Assembly (NCBI GenBank): GCA_030066475.1
Contig: JASJBO010000272.1
Coordinates: 1-9,268 of the forward strand
Reading direction: 5' to 3'
DNA length: 9,268 nucleotides
Origin: Myxococcota bacterium
GTDB lineage: Bacteria; Myxococcota_A; UBA9160; PR03
Each line of letters opens with the position of its first letter. The first letter of the stretch is position 1. Below the pieces are notes generated by a model, which did no database searches, was not told the origin of the DNA, and worked only from the letters and a program-made list of their open reading frames with translations. The position numbers and the translations under genes were made by a program. Shown one piece after another: positions 1-6,666 of the stretch.

Positions 1-1883
1 CCGCGCACCGCCACCTCGGTCGCCGCGACGAGCTGCCCGTCCTCGGGCGCCTCGACGACGATCACCGGACCCAGCTCGGTCACGGTGGCCAGCACCGACA
101 CGTCGAAGCTGGCCAGCTCGCCCTCGGGCACCAGGAAGCGCAGCGTGGCCGTGAGCGTCTCGCCCGGGTCGACGCGCTCGGCGTCGAGGCGGAACACCGG
201 CCGGCAGTCCGCGAGCCGGCCGGCGCTGTTCAGGAAGTCGACCTCGATCGGCTCGATCGCCCCGATCGCCAGGTGGAAGGGCCCCGGCAGCGGCAGGTCG
301 GCGTCGTTGGTGAAGTCGACCTCGAACGCCGACTCGCCCGGCCCCGCGCCGGTGCCGGGACGCAGGGCGACCCGGACCAGGTGGCCGACGTCCTGGAGGG
401 CGAGCCGGTCGAGCCCGCGCAGCTCGGCGTCGAACGCGAGGCTCGGGTCGGCGCCGGTGAAGCGCAGCTCGAGCGTCTCGAGCGTCTCGCCGGGATCGAG
501 GCGGGCCGAGCCGGGCACGACCCACTCGGCCTCGGCGCGCGGATCGCCGGCGGCGTCGACCACGGCCGCGCCGGGTGGCGCCAGCACCTGCACGCGCAGC
601 CGCAGCGGGCCGTAGACGGGATCGGCGCCGGTGTTGGCGATGCGCACCCGGCGCAGCGCCTCGCCCGCGGGCGCGTCGAACGGCGTGAAGTCGAGCACGA
701 CCGCCGCGGGGAGCGGGTCGGGCGCGAGCGCCACGCGCCCCGACACCGAGGAGCGGAACTCCAGGGGACGCCGCTCGGGGTTGAGGAAGCGCAGCGAGAG
801 CTCCCGGGCCGCGCCGGGCGCGACGTCGAGGTCGCGCTCGAAGACGCCGGCGGCGGCCGGCGTCCCGTCCTCGAGGAGCACGCTGGCGCCCGGCGTGGTG
901 ATGGCGTCGACCGACAGGCGCAGCGGCGCGTACACGGGAAGCGGGGACGGGTTCGAGACGCGCACGTCGATCGCGCTCTCGCCGGGCGCCTCGCGCCGTC
1001 CGCGCGCGAAGCCGACCGCGGTGCACGCGAGCGGGACCACGTCGCCCGGGGCGTCGGCGGCGCCCCCGCCCGCACCGCCCGGGAAGCGCACCCGCACCGC
1101 CAGCAGGGCGTTCGCGAGCGCCGCATCGACCTCGGCGGCGCTCGGCGCGTCGCCGACGACGTCGCTTGGAGCGCCGCCCAGCACCGCGGCGAGGCGGCCC
1201 GCGTCGACGGCCTCGCCGCGCGCGGCCGAGAGCGCGCCCGCGGCGTGCACGAACGCCGCCACCCCGCGCGCGTGCTGCGGCCCGTCGCCGTGGAGCGAGC
1301 CGGTGGCCGCATCGAGGGCGACGAAGGGAGTCGCGTCGAGCCGGCTCAGCGAGAAGCGCGCCGCCACCGCGGCGGTCGCCGCCTCGGCGTCCTCCCCGCC
1401 CAGCACGCGCCAGGCGGCGACCGTCGTGAGCACCGAGAGGGTCACGCCGCGCACCGCGCCCGACGACGGCACGTCCGACACCACGGCCAGCAGGTCGGCG
1501 GGCGGAGTCGGGAGCTGGCGCGGACCAGCGCCGAGCGGATCGTCGAAGACGCCGGCGAAGGCCTCGAGCAGGACGTCGCCCGCGTAGGGCTCGATGGGGA
1601 GCGAGAAGGCGCCGTCGGCCACCCATCCCTCGCCCAGCACCGCGCCGGCTCCGTCGGTGTCCAGGACACGGGCACGCAGCCGCGCTAGCGGCACTGCGCC
1701 GTGCAGGATCCGGCCCTCGATCCGGGCCCCACCGGGCACCTCGGCCTCGCGCCCGCAGCCGACCGCCACCAGACCGAACGTCAGACCCAACGCCAGCGCC
1801 CGCGCAAACGGCGCGGCTGCGCAGCGGCGCGCGCAAGCCGAGGATGCAGAGGCGGTTTCCGAGCACTCGAGCTGCGGCGGCAT
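1..1883 (-). CDS. Repeat-containing lipoprotein (partial, C-terminus outside window)
   Basis: The open frame runs from ATG at 1883 to the left edge without a stop (627 codons), so the C-terminus is missing. An in-frame TAG lies three codons upstream of the ATG and no other ATG/GTG/TTG precedes the signal sequence, which fixes the start; no clear Shine-Dalgarno is visible. Residues 1-28 form an Arg-containing n-region, 29-42 a hydrophobic stretch (LALGLTFGLVAVG), and Cys43 is a plausible lipobox cysteine, although -3 is Ala and not Leu. Residues ~50-110 look like a small beta-sandwich (carboxypeptidase-regulatory-like), ~149-265 are Ala-rich and helical, and a Gly/Ala linker follows. Three homologous beta-rich repeats then occupy ~298-606. 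Residues 608-627 (IVVEAPEDGQLVAATEVAV) resemble the start of a glucodextranase-B-like Ig domain, so more Ig modules may follow. The protein is probably exported and membrane-anchored; its ligand or function is unknown. The coding frame is certain, the function is not. Confidence 0.85.
   Translation of the reverse strand, partial: MPPQLECSETASASSACARRCAAAPFARALALGLTFGLVAVGCGREAEVPGGARIEGRILHGAVPLARLRARVLDTDGAGAVLGEGWVADGAFSLPIEPYAGDVLLEAFAGVFDDPLGAGPRQLPTPPADLLAVVSDVPSSGAVRGVTLSVLTTVAAWRVLGGEDAEAATAAVAARFSLSRLDATPFVALDAATGSLHGDGPQHARGVAAFVHAAGALSAARGEAVDAGRLAAVLGGAPSDVVGDAPSAAEVDAALANALLAVRVRFPGGAGGGAADAPGDVVPLACTAVGFARGRREAPGESAIDVRVSNPSPLPVYAPLRLSVDAITTPGASVLLEDGTPAAAGVFERDLDVAPGAARELSLRFLNPERRPLEFRSSVSGRVALAPDPLPAAVVLDFTPFDAPAGEALRRVRIANTGADPVYGPLRLRVQVLAPPGAAVVDAAGDPRAEAEWVVPGSARLDPGETLETLELRFTGADPSLAFDAELRGLDRLALQDVGHLVRVALRPGTGAGPGESAFEVDFTNDADLPLPGPFHLAIGAIEPIEVDFLNSAGRLADCRPVFRLDAERVDPGETLTATLRFLVPEGELASFDVSVLATVTELGPVIVVEAPEDGQLVAATEVAVR
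66..992 (-). repeat. Three tandem ~106-residue protein repeats in the lipoprotein
   Basis: Three diverged copies lie at residues ~298-402, 403-508 and 509-606. Each opens with a P-x-G-E or A-G-E turn and a strand ending in Asn (SAIDVRVSN, ALRRVRIAN, SAFEVDFTN; N311, N417, N526, spaced 106 and 109). Next comes a Pro-rich segment (PLPVYAPLRLSV, DPVYGPLRLRV, DLPLPGPFHLAI), and each copy later has a PG turn plus a strand (VAPGAARELSLRFL, LDPGETLETLELRF, VDPGETLTATLRFL). The pattern resembles CARDB-like or bacterial Ig-like beta-sandwiches, but I do not recognise a specific family. Confidence 0.65.
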
Positions 1884-1912
1884 GGGGGGCTACCAACGCG
1901 AGACGACCCGCG

Positions 1913-1942
1913 ATTAGAACACGCCTAGACCGGCGAGATCAA
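1913..1942 (-). promoter_or_regulatory. Sigma70-type promoter of the lipoprotein gene
   Basis: Read on the minus strand, TTGATC (1942-1937, 4/6 to the -35 consensus) is followed by an 18-bp spacer and TCTAAT (1918-1913, 5/6 to the -10 consensus). Expected transcription start is near 1906, giving a leader of about 23 nt before the ATG at 1883. It stands out because the surroundings are extremely GC-rich. Confidence 0.6.
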
Positions 1943-1951
1943 TCGCGTTTC

Positions 1952-1966
1952 CGGCTTCCGAAGCCG
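1952..1966. promoter_or_regulatory. 15-bp perfect palindrome in divergent promoter region, candidate operator
   Basis: CGGCTTC-C-GAAGCCG is a perfect inverted repeat with 7-bp arms and one central base. It lies about 10 bp upstream of the lipoprotein -35 box and about 40 bp upstream of the methyltransferase -10 box, where a dimeric regulator could affect both genes. No protein is identified, and GC-rich DNA makes short palindromes more frequent. Confidence 0.35.
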
Positions 1967-2005
1967 CGTCTCGGCTGCTCCCGGACTGCCGGCGAGCTGC
2001 CCCGA

Positions 2006-2011
2006 TATACT
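2006..2011 (+). promoter_or_regulatory. -10 box of the methyltransferase gene, likely leaderless
   Basis: TATACT (5/6 to consensus) is separated from the GTG start at 2022 by only 10 nt. With transcription normally beginning about 7 nt after the -10 box, the leader would be 0-4 nt, too short for a Shine-Dalgarno. No convincing -35 is visible. Leaderless initiation is inferred. Confidence 0.5.
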
Positions 2012-2021
2012 CCCGCGCGCC

Positions 2022-2831
2022 GTGACGAAGACCCGCCGACGCGTGCCGCCCGAGGTCTACTCGCGGGACTACCTGCTCAGCGAGAACACCGAGGGGTTCG
2101 AGGACTTCCAGAGCGGGTCGCTCAGCTACGTCAAGCGGCTCCAGCTCGACCTGCTCGGCCTCGCGCCCGGCGTCGAGCTGCTCGAAGTGGGCGTGGGCCG
2201 GGGCGAGTTCCTGCGCCACTGCGCCGAGCGCGGCGCCACCGTCTCGGGCATCGACTACTCGCCCGACGCGGTCGAGATCGCGCGCGAGACGCTGCGCGAG
2301 CACCCCGAGGCCGACCTGCGGGTGGCCGACTGCAAGGCGCTGCCCTTCGACGACGCGCGCTTCGACTGCGTCTACACCGGCGACGTGATCGAGCACCAGG
2401 ACTTCGAGGACGGCGTCGCGATGCTGCGCGAGACGGTGCGCGTGCTGCGTCCCGGCGGCCGGCTGTTCCTGCACACGGCCCCCAACACCGTGTTCACCCG
2501 CTTCGTCTACCCGCTGGCGCGCCCCCTGCTGCGCCGGATCGACGCCGCGAGCATCGAGACGCTCGAGGAGCACATGGCGGTGAACCGCACCGTGCACGTG
2601 CACGAGTACAACCCGTTCACGCTGCGGCGGGTCGCGCGCGCGGCCGGCCTGCGCGGCGCGCGCGTCTGGATCGGGGCCGACGTGCTGCGCTCCGCGCAGC
2701 ACCGCCACACCGCGAACCTGTCGGCGCACCCGCTGGTGCGCCTGGCCGGAGCGCTGGGCCGGCTCGCGCCGATGCGCTTCCTGCTCGGCAACGACCTGTT
2801 CCTCGAGTACAAGAAGCCCGCGTCCTGCTAG
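2022..2831 (+). CDS. Class I SAM-dependent methyltransferase
   Basis: This 269-aa protein has the Rossmann-like methyltransferase core. Motif I is LLEVGVGRGEF (residues 53-63), the acidic end of strand 2 is GIDYS (D78), the third strand gives VADCKALPF (D103), and DCVYTGDVIEH (115-125) is the motif-IV-type segment, followed by VLRPGGRLFL. This matches the Methyltransf_11/UbiE-like group that transfers a methyl group from SAM to small molecules, often sugars, quinones or lipids. The C-terminal ~100 residues, after a His-rich stretch (TVHVHEYNPFTLRRVA), probably shape the acceptor site and do not identify the substrate. There is no signal peptide, so it is cytosolic. The GTG at 2022 was chosen because a -10 box sits just upstream; a GTG seven codons in is the only close alternative. 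It is divergent from the lipoprotein gene and convergent with the downstream operon. Confidence 0.9.
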   Translation: MTKTRRRVPPEVYSRDYLLSENTEGFEDFQSGSLSYVKRLQLDLLGLAPGVELLEVGVGRGEFLRHCAERGATVSGIDYSPDAVEIARETLREHPEADLRVADCKALPFDDARFDCVYTGDVIEHQDFEDGVAMLRETVRVLRPGGRLFLHTAPNTVFTRFVYPLARPLLRRIDAASIETLEEHMAVNRTVHVHEYNPFTLRRVARAAGLRGARVWIGADVLRSAQHRHTANLSAHPLVRLAGALGRLAPMRFLLGNDLFLEYKKPASC

Positions 2832-2852
2832 AACCGCGCAGCAGAACCCCAA

Positions 2853-3124
2853 CGCAAGCGCCCAGAGGGCGCGCGCAGCGAGCCGAAGGCGAGCGAAGTC
2901 CATCAGGCCGCCGCCGCCCAGCAACCAGCTCCCCTACGAGCACCCCGCAAGCGCCTAAGGCGCGCGCAGCGAGCCAAAGGCGAGCGAAGTCCATAAGGCC
3001 GCCCCCGCCCAGCAACCAGCTCCCCTACGAGCACCCCGCAAGCGCCGAAGGCGCGCGCAGCGAGCCGAAGGCGAGCGAAGTCCATCGAGCTTGCGCGCGC
3101 AGCGAGCCGCAGGCGAGCGAGGTC
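2853..3124 (+). repeat. Tandem array of a ~92-bp GC-rich hairpin repeat
   Basis: Two full copies (2853-2945 and 2946-3036; period 93 then 91) are followed by a truncated copy from 3037 to about 3086 and a degenerate fragment at about 3091-3124. Each full copy starts CGCAAGCGCC, holds the core GCGCAGCGAGCC...GGCGAGCGAAGTCCAT, and ends in a shared tail (CAGCAACCAGCTCCCCTACG). The head carries a hairpin: GCGCCC-AGA-GGGCGC (2858-2872), GCGCC-TAA-GGCGC (2951-2963), GCGCC-GAA-GGCGC (3042-3054). A second small stem, GCC-NNN-GGC, follows. The array fills almost all of the 299-bp gap between the convergent methyltransferase and SDR genes. Open frames through it on the minus strand merely repeat the unit. 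It may act as a REP-like interspersed element or a bidirectional 3'-end structure; there is no T-tract, so it is not a textbook terminator. Confidence 0.85.
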
Positions 3125-3130
3125 GAATCC

Positions 3131-4165
3131 CTAAGGCAAGCGCTTGATCGCGGCCAGCAGGCCCTGGCGCACCGCCGAGCGGTGCGGCGACGTCTCCCCG
3201 CCCGCCCGCACCTCGTCGCGGTGCTCGAGGTACCAGTCGTAGGACTGGCACATCATCTCCTCGTTCGACCAGCGCGGCTGCCAGCCCAGTTCGCGCTGCG
3301 CGGCGGAGATGTCGAAGTACAGGCTGCGGCCGTACATGAGCGCGTGGTAGGGCCCGAGCGGCGTCAGGCCGAGGGCTCCCGTCACGCGGATCGCCGGCTC
3401 GGCGAGCGCCATCGGCACCGAGAAGAGGCGGCTGCCGGTGCCGGCGTGCCGGCACAGGGCCTCCAGGGTCTCGCGCATGGTGCCGAAGCGCGCCGCGCCG
3501 ATGTGGTAGAGGGCGGCCCCGGGCCGCTCCGCCGCCATCGCGCACGCGTCGGCGAGGTCGTCGGCGTGCACGAACTGGTAGACGTTGTGCCCGCCGCCGA
3601 GCACCGGGATGCGGCGCCCCTCGGAGACCCAGTCGAACAGGATCTGGAAGATGCCGAGCCGGCCGTGACCCAGGATGGTGCGCGGGCGTATGGTCGTGAC
3701 GTCGAGGCCCGCCTCTCGCACCCAGCGCTCGACGCAGCGCTCGGCGTCGAGCTTGGCGCGCCCGTAGGCCTCGCCGGGCCGCGGCGTGGTGTGCTCGTCC
3801 ACCGGGTTGTGCGGCGGCACGCCGAAGACCGCACTCGACGAGGTGTGCACGACCTTCCGGACACCCGCCTCCGCCGCGCCGCGCAGCAGGTTCTCGGTGC
3901 CCTGGCGGTTGACCGAGTCGAACAGCTCGCGGTCCCGCGCCAGCGGGACCTGCGCGACGTTGTGGAAGACGGCGTCGACTCCCTCGCACGCGCGCCGCAC
4001 CGCGGCCTCGTCGCGGATGTCGCCACCCTGGTACTCGACCTCGGGCGGCCGGTCGTCGCTGTCGACGAGGTCGAAGACCCGAACGCGGCGCCCCGCGTGG
4101 AGCAGCCGGTCGCGCAGCAGGCAGCCGAAGTAGCCGGAGCCGCCCGTGACGAGCGCGAGGCTCAC
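3131..4165 (-). CDS. NAD(P)-dependent epimerase/dehydratase (extended SDR)
   Basis: This 344-aa extended short-chain dehydrogenase has the N-terminal cofactor motif TGGSGYFG (residues 7-14) on the first strand, an acidic residue after strand 2 (FDLVD), GDI at 48-50, the catalytic Ser in HTSSSAVFG (about 109-111) and the YxxxK pair Y134/K138. The family oxidises or reduces hydroxyl/keto groups or epimerises sugars. The overall look is close to 3-beta-hydroxysteroid dehydrogenase and NDP-sugar epimerases, so the substrate is open. The GTG start at 4165 overlaps the TGA of the upstream fusion gene by 4 bp (GTGA), implying translational coupling, and the Rossmann strand begins right after it. The open frame continues further upstream only because of GC-rich sequence. 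It is the last gene of the operon, ending beside the repeat array, and is a paralogue of the SDR half of the upstream fusion. Confidence 0.9.
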   Translation of the reverse strand: MSLALVTGGSGYFGCLLRDRLLHAGRRVRVFDLVDSDDRPPEVEYQGGDIRDEAAVRRACEGVDAVFHNVAQVPLARDRELFDSVNRQGTENLLRGAAEAGVRKVVHTSSSAVFGVPPHNPVDEHTTPRPGEAYGRAKLDAERCVERWVREAGLDVTTIRPRTILGHGRLGIFQILFDWVSEGRRIPVLGGGHNVYQFVHADDLADACAMAAERPGAALYHIGAARFGTMRETLEALCRHAGTGSRLFSVPMALAEPAIRVTGALGLTPLGPYHALMYGRSLYFDISAAQRELGWQPRWSNEEMMCQSYDWYLEHRDEVRAGGETSPHRSAVRQGLLAAIKRLP

Positions 4166-6666
4166 GGCCGCAGGCCCCGCGAGAGGCACCAGCGCACGGC
4201 CTGGGCCATGCCCTCGCGGAGGGACACGCGCGGGGCGTAGCCGAGCTCCTGCTCGGCGCGGTCGATGCGGCAGGCAATGGTCTCCGCGAGCTCGCCGAGC
4301 ACGTGGATCTGCTGCTGGTAGAGGCCGAGCCGCTGGAGCGCGGCGTCGACGCGCTGCGCCAGGCCGCCCACCGCCGCGGGCAGCCGCAGCCGCCGCCCGC
4401 TGCACGCGATGCCCTGCTCGATCAGCACCGCCTCCACGGTGTCGACGATCTCGTTCAGCGGATAGGGCCGCGCGTCGGCGATCCAGTAGGTGCGGCCGGC
4501 GGCGCCCTCCACGCGCGCCGCCAGCTCGAGACCCTGGCAGAGGTTGTCGACGTGCGCCATCGAGCGCCTCTGGGTGCCGTCGCCCAGAATAGGGAAGCGC
4601 CCGCGGCGGATCATGGTGAAGAACACCGTCTGTCGCTCGGGCTGGTTGGGGCCGTAGAACCAGGGCGCGCGCACGATCACGGTCTCGAAGCGGCCGGGCT
4701 CGTGCGCGCCGCGCACCAGCTCCTCCATGCGCGCCTTCGAGGCGCCGTAGCCGAGGTAGGGCGAGCCGGGCGACTGCTCGTCGAAGGCGTCGTCGGGGCC
4801 GCGGTTCGTCCCCTGCACGGAGTTCGACGACACCGCCACCAGGCGGCGCAGGCCGGCGCGCTGCGCCGCGGCGAGCAGGCGGTGGGTCCCGTCGACGTTG
4901 ACGGTGGTGAAGTCGCGCACGCGCAGCGCCGGATGGATCAGGCCCGCCGCGTGCAACAGCGTGGCGCCCTCCGCGCCGCGGCAGAACGCCTCGAGCGATT
5001 CACGGTCGCGCAGGTCGCCCGGCTGCACCTCGAGCTCGCCGCCGGCCGCGCCGAGCGCGTCGGGGTCGGCTCCCGGCGCGACCAGGCAGCGCACCCGGTG
5101 GCCCGCGGCGCACAGCGTCTCGACCAGCCGCGTGCCGAGCCAGCCGGGCGCGCCCGTCACGAGGAAGTCGGGACGCGGGGCGCGGGCCGCGGCGCGCTGC
5201 GGACGGCCGTGGCGGGCGCGCTCCGCGAAGCGCTCGGCGTTGCGCATCGCGAGCGCCATCGTGGTGCCCTGCGGATTGGCGCCCGGCGAGTCCGGGATCA
5301 GGCTGGCGTCGTTGACGTAGAGGTTCACCAGGCCCCGCACCCTGCCGTACGAGTCGGTCGCGCAGTAGTCCGGGTTCTCGCCCATCGGACAGCTGCTGAA
5401 GGCGTGCACGGCGGAGAGGGCCATCTCCGCGGCCGGGAGCGGCTGGTGCAGGAAGGGGCGCAGCACGTCGGGCGACGTCGCGACCGGGATCGAGCGCAGC
5501 GCGGGGTAGACGGCGCGCGCGCCGGCGGCGAAGAGCGCCTCGGCCGTGAGTGCCAGGCCGATGCTCAGGTTGCGGCGATCGGCCTCGGAGATCGCGTAGC
5601 GGGCCAGCACGCCGGAGTCCAGGCCCGGCACCGCCCGTACGCTGCCGCTGTGCATGCCGCGCGCGGCCGCGTAGTACAGCGCCATGTTGCGCCACTGCGG
5701 CATCGCCTCGCTGCGCTCCCGGCCGTCCCGGGCCAGCAGCATGGCGAGGAAGCCGGGGGTGAACACCGAGCCCCCGATCGTGATGGAGGGAGAGAACTCG
5801 GTGATCTGATAGAAGGGCAGTCCGCAGGCGGCGGCGTCCATGTCGTGGTCGAACAGGGCCGCGAGCTTGATCATCGGATGCAGGTAGAGCGAGTCGCCCA
5901 CGTTGCGGCGGATGCCGCTGCGACGCAGCAGCGCGGGCGTCTGCAGCGGGCCTCCGCACACGAAGACCGCGTCGGCGCGGATCCGGAGCGAGCGCTCGCC
6001 CGCGCGCTCCCGCACGCGCATCAGGGCGCCGGTGACGCCGGCCCCGTCGCGCAGGATGCGCACCGCGCGGCAGCCGGGGAGCAGCTCCGCTCCAGCGGCC
6101 CGGGCGCGGGGCAGGTAGGTCCGGCGCATCGACTGCTTGGCGCCGGGGGCGAACGGGCTGGCTGCGGGATCCGCCTGGCAGCGCGCCACCGGGTCGATCC
6201 GCCAGCCGAGCTTCTCGGCCCCGCGCCGCAGCACCGCCGAGCTGGGCGTCTCGCTGGCGACGTCGGGCACGGTGACGCCCAGCTCCCGCTCGATCCGCTC
6301 GAAGTAGGGGTCGATCCGCTCGCGGCTGAGGTCCTCGACCAGGGCGTCGGTCGACCAGCGCGTGTAGCAGTGCTCCGGGATCCGGTACCAGAAGCCGCTG
6401 TTGACCTCGGTCGAGCCGCCCACGCAGCAGCCCTCCACGAAGGCCAGGCTCTCGTTGCCGAGGATCGGGGTGAGGCCGCCGCCCCGGTAGAGCTGCGCGA
6501 TCGCCCGGGGCGAGTGGGTCTCTCCGAACTCGGGCCCGGCGTCGAGCCCCTCCTCGGCGATCAGCACGTCGTAGCCGGCCTCGGCGAGCGTGGCGGCGGT
6601 CGTGGCGCCTCCCGCGCCCGACCCGATCACTAGCACCTGGGTGCGTCGGTCGGTGGAAGCGGTCAC
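4162..6666 (-). CDS. GMC-type FAD oxidoreductase fused to an SDR (834 aa)
   Basis: One uninterrupted frame encodes two enzymes. Residues 1-~480 are a glucose-methanol-choline (GMC) oxidoreductase: FAD-binding VLVIGSGAGGA (11-21), EEG after strand 2, the cofactor-covering segment GCCVGGSTEVNSGFWYRIP (79-97), GAKQSMRRTYLPRA, and the C-terminal signature with the catalytic His (HAFSSCPMG) and NLYVNDASLIPDSPGANPQ. The GAKQSM-TYLPRA block resembles long-chain-alcohol-oxidase-like GMC proteins. After a basic linker (~481-499), residues 500-834 are an extended SDR: TGAPGWLG (504-511), GDL, VAVSSNS (Ser613/614) and Y640/K644. GMC enzymes oxidise alcohols through FAD and SDRs interconvert alcohol and ketone with NAD(P), so the fusion suggests sequential steps on one substrate, likely hydrophobic; this is inference. 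The GTG start at 6666 overlaps the upstream TGA (GTGA), with a GAGG four bases before it. No signal peptide is seen. Confidence 0.9.
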   Translation of the reverse strand: MTASTDRRTQVLVIGSGAGGATTAATLAEAGYDVLIAEEGLDAGPEFGETHSPRAIAQLYRGGGLTPILGNESLAFVEGCCVGGSTEVNSGFWYRIPEHCYTRWSTDALVEDLSRERIDPYFERIERELGVTVPDVASETPSSAVLRRGAEKLGWRIDPVARCQADPAASPFAPGAKQSMRRTYLPRARAAGAELLPGCRAVRILRDGAGVTGALMRVRERAGERSLRIRADAVFVCGGPLQTPALLRRSGIRRNVGDSLYLHPMIKLAALFDHDMDAAACGLPFYQITEFSPSITIGGSVFTPGFLAMLLARDGRERSEAMPQWRNMALYYAAARGMHSGSVRAVPGLDSGVLARYAISEADRRNLSIGLALTAEALFAAGARAVYPALRSIPVATSPDVLRPFLHQPLPAAEMALSAVHAFSSCPMGENPDYCATDSYGRVRGLVNLYVNDASLIPDSPGANPQGTTMALAMRNAERFAERARHGRPQRAAARAPRPDFLVTGAPGWLGTRLVETLCAAGHRVRCLVAPGADPDALGAAGGELEVQPGDLRDRESLEAFCRGAEGATLLHAAGLIHPALRVRDFTTVNVDGTHRLLAAAQRAGLRRLVAVSSNSVQGTNRGPDDAFDEQSPGSPYLGYGASKARMEELVRGAHEPGRFETVIVRAPWFYGPNQPERQTVFFTMIRRGRFPILGDGTQRRSMAHVDNLCQGLELAARVEGAAGRTYWIADARPYPLNEIVDTVEAVLIEQGIACSGRRLRLPAAVGGLAQRVDAALQRLGLYQQQIHVLGELAETIACRIDRAEQELGYAPRVSLREGMAQAVRWCLSRGLRP

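Noticed and set aside
2617..3085. Short minus-strand frames starting MDFARLRLAARA in each repeat copy, looking like a family of small proteins
   Set aside because: Each ATG is simply part of the repeat unit, the frames shift between copies because the period is 93 then 91, and no ribosome site is present.
2853..3124. CRISPR array
   Set aside because: The units are ~92-bp tandem copies including the part between cores. There are no unique spacers of uniform length and no cas genes.
1844..4240. A 798-codon plus-strand open frame spanning the methyltransferase, the repeat array and antisense to the SDR
   Set aside because: It is out of frame with the methyltransferase, is Arg/Ala/Pro-rich without domains, and repeats the array unit as peptide. 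GC-rich DNA lacks stop codons by chance.
4166..4405. An N-terminal extension of the free SDR up to 4405
   Set aside because: That part is low-complexity Arg/Ala/Pro sequence in the wrong frame over the fusion gene. The Rossmann strand starts at the GTG at 4165.
4303..6633. A 776-codon plus-strand open frame antisense to the GMC-SDR fusion
   Set aside because: Its composition (Arg, Gly, Ala, His, Val) is that of a codon-mirrored antisense frame, and the minus strand carries clear enzyme motifs.
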